53,828 bases of DNA from Phycisphaerales bacterium (GTDB lineage: Bacteria > Planctomycetota > Phycisphaerae > Phycisphaerales > UBA1924), in contig JAIEOW010000058.1 in assembly GCA_019750095.1 (NCBI GenBank), forward strand, positions 1-53,828, written 5' to 3'. Every line of letters starts with the position of its first letter. Position 1 is the first letter of the stretch. This document shows positions 8,388 through 15,246 of this stretch, one piece after another. The position numbers were made by a program, and so were the translations under genes. The notes under the pieces were generated by a model. That model made no database searches. It saw only the letters and a list, made by a program, of their open reading frames with translations, and was not told the DNA's origin.

Positions 8388-8822
8388 GGAGGCTCCTTCC
8401 GCGAGCGGCGGAGCGGGCAAGCCCGTGGACCGCGTGAAGTGTGTGAGAGGAGGGGGAGACGTGGGCACGCGGGCCGCGTGCGTGCGTGTGGATCGCGCGG
8501 CCGTCCGGGCCGCCCGTCGGTACCGCCAGGCGAGTTGTCGCGTCCGCCGGTCCACCCGCCGCGTCCGCCGAGTGACGTGGCGAACGCGACGAACGGATGA
8601 TCGCACGCGACGGATGACTTGGCGCCTCCGCCGACCGGCCCGTCGCACGCGACAGGTTGCTTGTCGCGTCCGCCGACTCAGTTGTCGGCGAGCGGCGCAG
8701 CGCGCCGCCTCGGTACGGCTCCGTCCCTGAGCGTCCAGGACCGTGCTCGGAAGCGCGAGATGACAGTCCACTCGGACGCGGGGCCACCGCGGAAGGGCAC
8801 CGGTCGTGTTCGTGGGTGCGCA
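8388..8822. other. gap between RND pump and adaptor genes
   Basis: This 435-nt gap inside an otherwise tightly packed transcription unit holds array II (8509-8697) and no gene I can support. The reading frames crossing it are Arg-rich on both strands because of the repeat. I see no convincing terminator. The ribosome binding site of the pump (GGAAGGAG) lies at its left end. Confidence 0.6.
8509..8697. repeat. degenerate tandem array, 21-nt period, nine units (array II)
   Basis: Units start at 8509, 8530, 8551, 8572, 8593, 8614, 8635, 8656 and 8677. The best-kept part is TCGC at unit positions 9-12 followed by CGCCGA or CGCGAC near positions 15-21, so most units hold opposed TCGC and GCGA cores (for example GTCGCACGCGAC in the unit at 8635). 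The consensus is unrelated to array I, but the period is identical. Read as protein it gives Arg-rich heptads such as RSTRRVR and RMTWRLR, most likely an artefact of the period. Confidence 0.85.
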
Positions 8823-10241
8823 TCAGTGGCTCCCCTCGTGGAACGTGCCGTCGGAGTGGAAGTGCCCGGCCTTCTCGGTGCTGCCGCTGGTCGCCAGCAT
8901 CAACTGGAAGTTCCCGCCGAGCACGATCTCGTCGCCTTCCTTCACGCCGCTGGCGATGACGACCCAGCGGCCGTCGGAAAGGCCGAGGTCGGCCTCCATG
9001 CGGATTACCTTGTCGGGATTGGCCGGGTCGCGGCGGAAAATGATGCCCCGCGCCCCGTCCCGCACCACCGCCGACTGCGGGACAGCGAGTTCCGGCGTTC
9101 CGCCCGCCAGCGTGACCTCCATATGCGCCGACACGCCCGCGCGGGCCCAGCCCGTCAGCGACTCGGGCGTGACCAGAAGGTCCACCGTGCGCTCATCGGC
9201 CTCCGCGCCAAGGCCCAGTTGCAGCACGCCCGTCATCGCGTCCTGCAGGTCAACGCTCCCGCCCTGCGGTGGGGCGATCCGGGCTGGCAGCCCGCCGCGC
9301 AAGCGCCCCAGGTCGGCCTGCAAGCCCCGCGCGTGGAACCGGATCTTCTCCGGCTGCACCAGCGTCAGCACAAGCCCGTTCTCCTCTGCCAGCGCGCCCG
9401 GCGTGAGGCCGATGGTCTCGACGATCCCCGGCTCCACCGCGCAGACCGTGTAGATCGAATCGGGAGCAGCGGCGTTGTGCCCGTCGAGGCAGCCCGCGCC
9501 ACGCGTCATCACGTCGTGCCGGGCCGTGAGGCTCCGCAGGTCCGACTCGGCCTGCGACCGCTGCGCCGCCAGTTCCGCGCTGCGACCCCTGGCCACCGCC
9601 AGTTCGCTCTGGCTGGCGTTGAGAGTCGCCCGCGCCTCGATGGCCTGCGTGGCGCTCCCGCCGCCCGCGCTGCGGAGTTCGTCGAGTTGCTTCAGCCGAT
9701 CCTGCCAGAGCGTCACCTTCTCGGCCAGACTCTTCTCGTGGTCGGCCTGCGCTGCCATCAGCGGAACCATCGACTCGGCCCGCGCCCGCGTGGCGGATAT
9801 CTGCTCGTGCAGGTCCCGCCAACCCGAGGCGTCCACGCGGTAGAGCGGCGTGCCCGGCTCGACCTTCTGGTACTGGCTCACCAGAATCTCGACGCGCCCC
9901 GACAAGGGCGTGCGGTACTCACGTCGCGCTGTAGGGAGCAGCTCGAACCGCCCCGGAACGCGGAGCGTCTGCGCGACATTGCGAGACTCGACCTTGGCGA
10001 ATGTGATTCCGAGGTTTTGGCGAACAGAAGCGGGGATATCAACGCGGTTGGTGGGGGCGGCCTCCCCTTCCTTGCCCGCGCCCCCGGCTCCGGCCCCTTC
10101 GCGCCCGTGGTCGTGCCCGTCGTCCGAGCCGTGGGCGGCATCTTTCTTCTCGCAGCCGGTGAGCGTCAGGGCGAGCGGCAGGGACAGGGCCAGCCCGCTG
10201 ATGAGCAGTATCTTCGAGAGCGTGGTGAATGAGTTCTTCAT
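8823..10241 (-). CDS. CusB/CzcB-type periplasmic adaptor lipoprotein
   Basis: A 472-residue membrane-fusion protein joining the RND pump to the outer-membrane channel. The N-terminus is a lipoprotein signal ending in LTLTGC (Cys about residue 30). A His/Asp-rich stretch follows (HGSDDGHDHGREG), which may bind metal. Then comes PASVRQNLGITFAKV, and the barrel-sandwich half RTPLSGRVEILVSQYQKVEPGTPL. A long alpha-helical hairpin spans about residues 140-240. The rest is beta-barrel, with RVEILVSQ and VTLAGGTPELAVPQSAV. It lies 24 nt after the TolC-type gene. The coding order outer-membrane factor, adaptor, pump is a standard heavy-metal RND operon. Family assignment is secure. Confidence 0.93.
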   Translation of the reverse strand: MKNSFTTLSKILLISGLALSLPLALTLTGCEKKDAAHGSDDGHDHGREGAGAGGAGKEGEAAPTNRVDIPASVRQNLGITFAKVESRNVAQTLRVPGRFELLPTARREYRTPLSGRVEILVSQYQKVEPGTPLYRVDASGWRDLHEQISATRARAESMVPLMAAQADHEKSLAEKVTLWQDRLKQLDELRSAGGGSATQAIEARATLNASQSELAVARGRSAELAAQRSQAESDLRSLTARHDVMTRGAGCLDGHNAAAPDSIYTVCAVEPGIVETIGLTPGALAEENGLVLTLVQPEKIRFHARGLQADLGRLRGGLPARIAPPQGGSVDLQDAMTGVLQLGLGAEADERTVDLLVTPESLTGWARAGVSAHMEVTLAGGTPELAVPQSAVVRDGARGIIFRRDPANPDKVIRMEADLGLSDGRWVVIASGVKEGDEIVLGGNFQLMLATSGSTEKAGHFHSDGTFHEGSH

Positions 10242-10265
10242 GGTGTGTTCCTTGCAAGGAGCCGA

Positions 10266-11783
10266 TCAGCGGCCTGGGCCGCTAGAGGGCGCAATGGACT
10301 GGGGGGTGGAGTTGGTTGGACGGGTACCGCTTGGGTCGGCGGGGTCCCTCACGGGGCCTGGCGTTGAAGCCGGATTGGGAGGCATCGCGGAGGGTTCAGG
10401 GCCGAAGAGTTCGTCGAGGTCGACGGCGGCGATCGCCTCGTCGCGTGCCGCCTCGACCAGCCCAACCTTGGCCTCCTGCTGGCGTGTGAGACTCTCAAGC
10501 AGCACGAGGGTGTTCACCTCGCCAAGCCGGGCCACTTGGCGGGCGTCTGCATACTGGGCATCGACCAGCGGGACGATGTCGGTCTCAAGGGACTGGCGAC
10601 GACGCTTGGCCGCCGCGTGCCGGACCTCCGCCGCGCGCAGAGAAGCAATTGCCTGCTCCAGAGTGGCCTCGGCCCCTGCGCGCGAGAGGTCCCGCTGGGC
10701 CCGTGCTTCGGCGATCCTCTGCCGGTTGGCGTTCAGTATCGGAATCGGGATCGAAAGACCCAGAAGCACCTGGTCCAGGCCGTCCTCGTTCCCGTAGCCA
10801 GGTCCGATGTGAAGGTCGGGGTACTGCTTGCGGACTTCCAGTTCGAGGGCCTTCTCGGCGGCCTCGTACTCCGCTGCGGCAACCAGCATCGCCGGGCTGC
10901 GGCGCTCCAGGTCGAGAGCGTCCGGGCCTTCAAGCCCGCTGGTCCGCGCGGGCCCAACGCCGCTGGCTTGGAAGCGGAGTGGCGCATCGGGCGACATCCC
11001 CATAAGCTGACGCAGTCGCAAGTCCGCCTCGAGCGCCCGCGATTCAAGCACGGCGAGGTCGGCGGCTTTGGTCGCTTTCTCGATGCGGAAGAGCCTTGCC
11101 TCGGTCCTGGCAATCTCACCCGCCTGCTCCATCTTGTCGACGACCGTGAGAATCTGATCGACGCGGCCGAGGAAGTCGCGGGTCACGGTGAGCTGCGCGT
11201 CGAGCGCCGACCACTCACCCCACGCCCGGCGGACAGACATCCGAACCGACCACTCGCGCTGCGCGACCCGGGCAAGTTCCGCCGCGTGCTCGATCCCGGC
11301 CCGCTGCTTTTCGATGTCCAGCCGCCCCGAAATTGGGATCGTGATGCCCACGCTCGTGAACACTTTCCACGGCTCGGGCGTGCTCTCCACAATGCGAGTC
11401 AGATCGACGCCGATCGTCGGGTCTTCCCAAAGACCGGCGTTCTCAGCCGTTGCCTGCGTGACCCCCGCCCGCAAACGCGCGACCCGCAGATCAGCGTTGA
11501 ACACCAGCGCGATGAGCTCGGCCTCCTCGCACGTGATGCCGTCCGCAGGGTTGAACTCGCCCGACTGCGGCGCACTCGCCGCGAGGCTCGCAGCGAACGA
11601 CTGCACCTCGGGGTTCTCCGGCGTGCGTGCGAGGAATGCGGTCTGGTGCCCCGCCATGTCCAGCGGACGATGCTCGTAGGACTGGCAACCACCTGCAGCG
11701 AGCGCGACGATCCCAGCCAGCGAGAGCCCCGCGAGCGGCCGCCGAAGTCTGCCCTTAAACCGAAATCTATATGAACGAACCAT
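10266..11783 (-). CDS. TolC-family outer-membrane efflux protein (lipoprotein)
   Basis: A 505-residue outer-membrane factor forming the exit duct of the metal pump. The signal has a short basic start (MVRSYRFRFKGRLRRP), a hydrophobic core and the lipobox-like LAAGGC at about residue 32. The family's coiled-coil repeats are visible: the first OEP repeat around AELIALVFNADLRVARLRAGVTQ and the second around PAMLVAAAEYEAAEKALELEVRKQYPDL with GLSIPIPILNANRQRI. ATG 11781-11783 is chosen because it starts directly before the signal peptide; the frame extends 22 residues upstream without one. The C-terminal tail is Pro/Ser/Thr-rich. Confidence 0.9.
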   Translation of the reverse strand: MVRSYRFRFKGRLRRPLAGLSLAGIVALAAGGCQSYEHRPLDMAGHQTAFLARTPENPEVQSFAASLAASAPQSGEFNPADGITCEEAELIALVFNADLRVARLRAGVTQATAENAGLWEDPTIGVDLTRIVESTPEPWKVFTSVGITIPISGRLDIEKQRAGIEHAAELARVAQREWSVRMSVRRAWGEWSALDAQLTVTRDFLGRVDQILTVVDKMEQAGEIARTEARLFRIEKATKAADLAVLESRALEADLRLRQLMGMSPDAPLRFQASGVGPARTSGLEGPDALDLERRSPAMLVAAAEYEAAEKALELEVRKQYPDLHIGPGYGNEDGLDQVLLGLSIPIPILNANRQRIAEARAQRDLSRAGAEATLEQAIASLRAAEVRHAAAKRRRQSLETDIVPLVDAQYADARQVARLGEVNTLVLLESLTRQQEAKVGLVEAARDEAIAAVDLDELFGPEPSAMPPNPASTPGPVRDPADPSGTRPTNSTPQSIAPSSGPGR

Positions 11784-11989
11784 GTGAGTCTCCGAACGGG
11801 TGGAGGAACAGACCGTCAGGACCGCCCGCAACGCGGAAGCGCGGCGCACAGCACTGAGCGCGATTCAACCCAAGATGTGGTGGGAACAACGCCAAGACCT
11901 GCGTGGACGCCAAGTGGCTCACGTCAGGAAAACGACATCGCCCGCCGCGTAGGACGACTGCCCAACGGCGGAAGGCGGAAACATCAGCG

Positions 11990-12454
11990 CTAGATGAGAA
12001 GACAGGTCGTCTTCAACGCCAAGACCTGGTCAGAGACGCTGAAATCCGGAGGTTGGAAGCGAACCGGCCCGGCGATCGGCGGATCGAAATCCCAGGCCAA
12101 GACCACCGCGATCGCCAACGGCAACAAAAACGTCCGCAAATCTTGGACTTCGCCCTTCGGATTGCTGGGCACCTGCTCATCGCCCGGGACAGGCACATGA
12201 AGGCGGCAGCCGCACTCGTCGTCAGGGTGGAACGCCGTGCTATATGGGCCGCTATCGTGGCCCGAGGTGCCACGGTCGGTCGCTACATTCATAGAGCCAT
12301 GCGAGTCGCAGTGCTCGCACGCTTCGGTCACCCCCAAGTCATGGGTCCCGCAGTCTTGGATTGGGATGCAAAGCACCCGCCCCGGAGCCAACGCGATCAC
12401 TCCCTGCACGACGAGCAGGAGCATGGCAACGAGTTTGATCACGGCTGGGGGCAT
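11990..12454 (-). CDS. small Cys/His-rich secreted protein at the head of the metal island
   Basis: A 154-residue protein with an N-terminal hydrophobic segment (MPPAVIKLVAMLLLVVQGVI). A putative metal-binding centre follows (EACEHCDSHGS and DECGCRLHV, residues about 45-85). A second hydrophobic stretch (FLLPLAIAVVLAWDF) is near residue 115. It points the same way as the TolC gene, with a 206-nt gap. I recognise no family. The composition is like the small accessory proteins often found beside metal-efflux operons, so a periplasmic metal-binding role is a guess. No clear ribosome binding site is visible, and a second ATG lies 10 codons in (MLLLVV). Confidence 0.5.
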   Translation of the reverse strand: MPPAVIKLVAMLLLVVQGVIALAPGRVLCIPIQDCGTHDLGVTEACEHCDSHGSMNVATDRGTSGHDSGPYSTAFHPDDECGCRLHVPVPGDEQVPSNPKGEVQDLRTFLLPLAIAVVLAWDFDPPIAGPVRFQPPDFSVSDQVLALKTTCLLI

Positions 12455-12844
12455 TTAGGGGGTGTATCGGCTGGACAGTGTATACCGCTTCAGTCCGGTT
12501 CGGGTTCGTACGCGTCGGGACCGTGCTGCGCGTAAACCGGCGATCCGTTGGTTATTCGGGCGGTTGATCCGATAGGATTGGTTCGTGTAGGTCGTGGATA
12601 CGGACACTCCACTCGCCACATTCCGGTCGTAAATCCGCACCGGAGACGCGCTCGCCTTCCGATAGACGCGAGTATCGGCGTGAGCAACGAAGCCCCGTTC
12701 GATCCCCGCTATCCATCCTCTATTCGCATAACCCCCGGGTCGCAGGACTCGGGGGTTGTCGTTTTAACGTTGATTCTGAAACCCGCCCCGTTCGGCTCAT
12801 CTGGTAGGCGGTATGAAGGCTCTCTGGCGCCAGAAGCTGGCTCA
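12455..12844. other. 390-nt gap between metal island and TetR module
   Basis: The gap contains hairpin repeat copy A (12696-12765) and no supported gene. Short reading frames on both strands lack recognisable content. It marks the border between the metal-efflux genes and the next accessory module. Confidence 0.5.
12696..12765 (+). repeat. hairpin repeat, copy A
   Basis: First of three copies of one element in 2.2 kb. It has a leader GTTCGATCCCCG, then ATCCTCTATT, then a hairpin at 12730-12757 (AACCCCCGGGTC, loop GCAG, GACTCGGGGGTT; one G-T pair) and a tail GTCGTTT. The leader resembles the T-arm end of a tRNA, but no tRNA can be folded around it. It could be a tRNA-type terminator relic, a module boundary or a small mobile repeat. 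Confidence 0.75.
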
Positions 12845-13483
12845 TCACAACAGATAGGGGGACCGCAGGGGCGAACTCGCCTCCGCAACGACCGCGGCGT
12901 CGAAGACACGGGTGGTGTACGCTGCGCCGAGTTTGGCTGTTTCGGTCGGGAAGTAGACGAGCGCGAACTCGAGTGCATGTGGGATACTGTCAAAGGCGTA
13001 GAACCCACCGAGGGAGTGTGTTCCCACACCGGCGAGCCAGGTTTTGTGAAGCAGCCCGGGTTGCGCTGCCAGGACCGGGTTTAGATCGCGCCAGGGGGCG
13101 TGTTCGAACGGCACGCTCACCTGGACTTCGGTGTAGACGAACGCGCCCGGACGCTTGGTGACGTTGGCGCCGTAGTGCGGGGAACGGAGTTGCCTGCTGG
13201 CCTCTGCGACCGGCCGTCCGTCAAAGATCCGTGTCGTCTGCGCGACGCCGAGTGACCGGGCCTCCGCGGGGAAGTAGTCGACGACAAAGCGTCGCGCGTG
13301 GTCCAGGCTATCGAACTCGTAGAAGCCGCCAACCGATTGGTTCCCGACCCCCGCCAACCACGTCTTGTTCCGGAAGCCGGGCTGCCGGAGCAGAGTCGGG
13401 TTGAGCCGCTGCCACGGAGCCTCGATGAACGGAATCGACAGTTGCACCTCGGTGTACACGAACGCCGGAGACAGTGAAGACAT
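12845..13483 (-). CDS. tandemly duplicated YdhR-like protein
   Basis: A 212-residue cytosolic protein built from two copies of a ~100-residue domain. Copy 1 (about residues 7-103) holds FVYTEVQLSIPF, LLRQPGFRNKTWLAGVGNQS, VGGFYEFDSLDHAR and TTRIFDGRPVAEASRQLRSP. Copy 2 (about 114-210) repeats these almost line by line: FVYTEVQVSVPF, LAAQPGLLHKTWLAGVG, LGGFYAFDSIPHAL and TTRVFDAAVVAEASSPLRSP. Each copy looks like the dimeric alpha+beta barrel of putative YdhR-type monooxygenases, so the protein may fold as an internal dimer. It diverges from a TetR gene across an operator-bearing gap and is probably that regulator's target. The substrate is unknown. ATG 13481-13483 has GGAGG upstream. Confidence 0.75.
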   Translation of the reverse strand: MSSLSPAFVYTEVQLSIPFIEAPWQRLNPTLLRQPGFRNKTWLAGVGNQSVGGFYEFDSLDHARRFVVDYFPAEARSLGVAQTTRIFDGRPVAEASRQLRSPHYGANVTKRPGAFVYTEVQVSVPFEHAPWRDLNPVLAAQPGLLHKTWLAGVGTHSLGGFYAFDSIPHALEFALVYFPTETAKLGAAYTTRVFDAAVVAEASSPLRSPYLL

Positions 13484-13557
13484 GGGCGCTTGCCCTCCGC
13501 ACGACCGGGACCGGGCGCCTCGCCGGGAACATCCGCAGCGGAGCGATCGGCCGTACC

Positions 13558-13571
13558 ATAACGGTCGTGAT
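13558..13571. promoter_or_regulatory. second, imperfect TetR operator
   Basis: ATAACGGTCGTGAT matches the perfect palindrome at 13582-13595 in 12 of 14 positions. Its centre lies 24 bp away. Two such sites in a divergent promoter region are typical for TetR dimers binding cooperatively. Confidence 0.5.
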
Positions 13572-13580
13572 CAAGTCTAA

Positions 13581-13596
13581 GATAACGATCGTTATC
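13581..13596. promoter_or_regulatory. probable TetR operator palindrome
   Basis: GATAACGATCGTTATC is a perfect 16-bp palindrome in the 146-nt gap between the divergent YdhR-like and TetR genes, 34 nt before the TetR start. Its place and symmetry fit an operator that represses both genes. Confidence 0.65.
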
Positions 13597-13629
13597 CCGT
13601 CAAGAGCAATCGTGATTTTGGAGTGTTCC

Positions 13630-14190
13630 ATGGCGTCGAACAAAGTCGGCGAGGTCAGCGCAAAGGAACGCCTGCTGATGGCTGGCGGTCGGGTGTTCCG
13701 TTCTGGTGGATTCGGCGGAGCAGGGATCGACGGGCTGGCCCGGGCCGCAGGGCTCACGTCTGGGGCGTTTTACTCCAGCTTTGACTCCAAGGCAGAGGCC
13801 TTTGAGCAGGTCGTCGCGGCCGGGTTCATCCCGCTGTTGTCGGCCATCCGAGCCTGTCAGGCGGAGCACGGGCGCCGGTGGCTCGACAGGTTCGTGGATT
13901 TCTATCTCGTGGAACGGGGCAGCGTTGACGTATGCGATGCGTGCTTGCTCCCGACGTTGTCGATCGACGTTGCACGGATGAAGGACAGCACCCGCCAAGC
14001 GTACCAGGATCAGTTGTCCGAGGTTCTCGACGCGCTGTCAGCGGGCTTCCGTGGAGAACGGAACAAGGAGCGAGCTTTGGCGTTGATCTCGATCCTTGTC
14101 GGGGCTGCACTCATGACCCGGGCGCTGCCGGAAGGAGAGCTACGCCGAGCTCTGCTCGGAGCGGCCAGGTGTGCAGCCAAGCAGGTGTGA
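13630..14190 (+). CDS. TetR/AcrR-family transcriptional regulator
   Basis: A 186-residue regulator. Residues about 8-55 are the TetR helix-turn-helix: AKERLLMAGGRVFRSGGFGGAGIDGLARAAGLTSGAFYSSF with the usual GLTSGAFYSSFDSKAEAF recognition helix. The remainder is an alpha-helical ligand and dimer domain, with CDACLL near residue 100. The start ATG 13630-13632 is preferred over an in-frame start 52 codons upstream because that extension would run through the operators and is not TetR-like. It is divergent from the YdhR-like gene, so autorepression and repression of that gene are likely. The inducer is unknown. Confidence 0.9.
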   Translation: MASNKVGEVSAKERLLMAGGRVFRSGGFGGAGIDGLARAAGLTSGAFYSSFDSKAEAFEQVVAAGFIPLLSAIRACQAEHGRRWLDRFVDFYLVERGSVDVCDACLLPTLSIDVARMKDSTRQAYQDQLSEVLDALSAGFRGERNKERALALISILVGAALMTRALPEGELRRALLGAARCAAKQV

Positions 14191-14223
14191 TCGCGTCAGC
14201 GTCTGATGAGCGTGAACGGCCGT

Positions 14224-14266
14224 TATTCGCATAACCCCCGGGTCTCAGGACTCGGGGGTTGTCGTT
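14224..14266 (+). repeat. hairpin repeat, copy B
   Basis: Shares TATTCGCATAACCCCCGGGT with copy A and then the same hairpin (14233-14260, loop with TCAG) and GTCGTT tail. It lacks the GTTCGATCCCCG leader. It begins 34 nt after the tetR stop and could act as its terminator, though no T-run follows. Confidence 0.75.
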
Positions 14267-14291
14267 GGCTGATGGTGAGAATCGGGCGTTT

Positions 14292-14730
14292 ATGGCACGC
14301 TCGACCCACTCCCGCAGTCGCCGACCCATCCCGGCTCCCGTCGAGGTTGTTTGGCGCTTGGTGGCCGACCAACCCCCGGGCACGCGACTTGGTTCCCTGC
14401 CATGCGGTCGGTCACACCGCTTCCGGATGGCACCAACGGCAAGCCAGCTTGGCGGCACGATTTTCTCTGGAGGGCGCTGTGGTTCGGGTGCGTCCAAGCG
14501 ATCCGTACACACTAAGTCGCATCGAATGCCAAGTCCGTGACGAGCCCGGCCACTTCGAAGCCCGCTGGAGCACCCCGTTTCAGGCGAATGACGCGGAGTC
14601 ATGCACGATAACGATCGAAGAAGATCGAACGGTGCATGGGCCGCTCGCCCAAATCTGGATCAAGCTGATGCTGCGACCAAACCACTATATCAACAAGTAC
14701 CTTGACGCGCTCCGTGAGGCAGCGATGTGA
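14292..14730 (+). pseudogene. frameshifted SRPBCC-family gene
   Basis: Two frames each hold one half of one protein. The first (from ATG 14292) begins MARSTHSRSRRPIPAPVEVVWRLVADQPP, a typical SRPBCC start (RPIPAPVEVVWRLV). The second frame takes over around 14440-14480 and runs FSLEGAVVRVRPSDPYTLSRIE, then EARWSTPFQANDAESCTITI and VHGPLAQIWIKLMLRPNHYI, ending AAM at 14730. The second half looks like the beta-sheet and C-terminal helix of the same helix-grip fold. A single indel would rejoin them. Either the gene is broken or the read contains an error. It follows tetR and lies between hairpin copies B and C. Confidence 0.65.
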
Positions 14731-14820
14731 CAAAACTCGCTGCGATAACGGCGTCACGCAGATCGAGACTGAGACACGCTGTTCCGATGATCCAACACTG
14801 GCGCAGAAAGGCTGTGCGCC

Positions 14821-14893
14821 CGCTCGATCCCCGTTACAAATCCTCTATTGCAGATCACACCCCCGGGTCGCGAGACTCGGGGGTTGTCGTTTA
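14821..14893 (+). repeat. hairpin repeat, copy C
   Basis: Contains the leader CTCGATCCCCG, then ATCCTCTATT, then a hairpin at 14859-14884 (ACCCCCGGGTC, loop GCGA, GACTCGGGGGT) and the tail TGTCGTTTA. The IS5-like transposase remnant abuts it on the right. Confidence 0.75.
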
Positions 14894-14909
14894 CCGCGTC
14901 GAGGTTTAA

Positions 14910-15192
14910 GCCGGTAGCCTTCGCACTCCCTGACGAGCTCTCCGGCGTCGCGCATGATGGTCTCGAAGACGCCCGCACGCGTCCACATCATGAAGTACTT
15001 GTGCACGGAGCTCTTGGACCCGAACTGTCGCGGCAGGTCCTTTCACTTGGCGCCGTTGTCGAGCACCCAGAAGATGCCGCGGAGAGCCGTGCGTTTGTCC
15101 ATCGCCGGCCGCCCGCCCTTGCTGGAAACCGGCGCGTCGGGAACCCGCTCGGCCAGCCAGTCCAGTTGCCGCTCAGAGAGTCGCATCGCCAT
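14910..15192 (-). pseudogene. IS5-family transposase N-terminal remnant with internal stop
   Basis: From ATG 15190-15192 the frame reads MAMRLSERQLDWLAERVPDA, GGRPAMDKRTALRGIFWVLDNGAK, then TGA at 15043-15045, then KDLPRQFGSKSSVHKYFMMW and RAGVFETIMRDAGEL. This is the N-terminal DUF4096-type domain of IS5-group transposases, where the stop replaces the Trp usually seen in GAKWKDLP. Homology fades near 14910, where hairpin copy C begins. The catalytic DDE part is absent, so the element is dead. Its presence supports past mobile-element activity in this segment. Confidence 0.75.
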
Positions 15193-15221
15193 GCAAGGCT
15201 TTTCTGCGCGAAGCCTCGCGA

Positions 15222-15238
15222 TGCAAGCGTGGCTTGCA
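15222..15238 (-). terminator. possible hutI terminator hairpin
   Basis: TGCAAGC-GTG-GCTTGCA is a perfect 7-bp inverted repeat 8 nt after the hutI stop. It has no strong T-run. It could equally be an end of the neighbouring IS remnant. Confidence 0.35.
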
Positions 15239-15246
15239 AACAGCCT

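Noticed and set aside
8388..8771. A 128-residue N-terminal extension of the RND pump
   Set aside because: It translates array II into Arg heptads. The internal ATG with a strong ribosome binding site begins exactly at TM1.
12640..12730. tRNA gene before hairpin copy A
   Set aside because: GTTCGATCCCCG looks like a T-arm end, but its 5' stem does not pair and no acceptor, D or anticodon arm can be placed.
14206..14730. A single intact 174-residue gene
   Set aside because: Its first half is translated from hairpin copy B and an out-of-frame stretch; the true N-terminus is in another frame.
12696..14893. Integron cassettes with attC sites
   Set aside because: The hairpins lack RYYYAAC/GTTRRRY cores at the right places and no integrase is in view.
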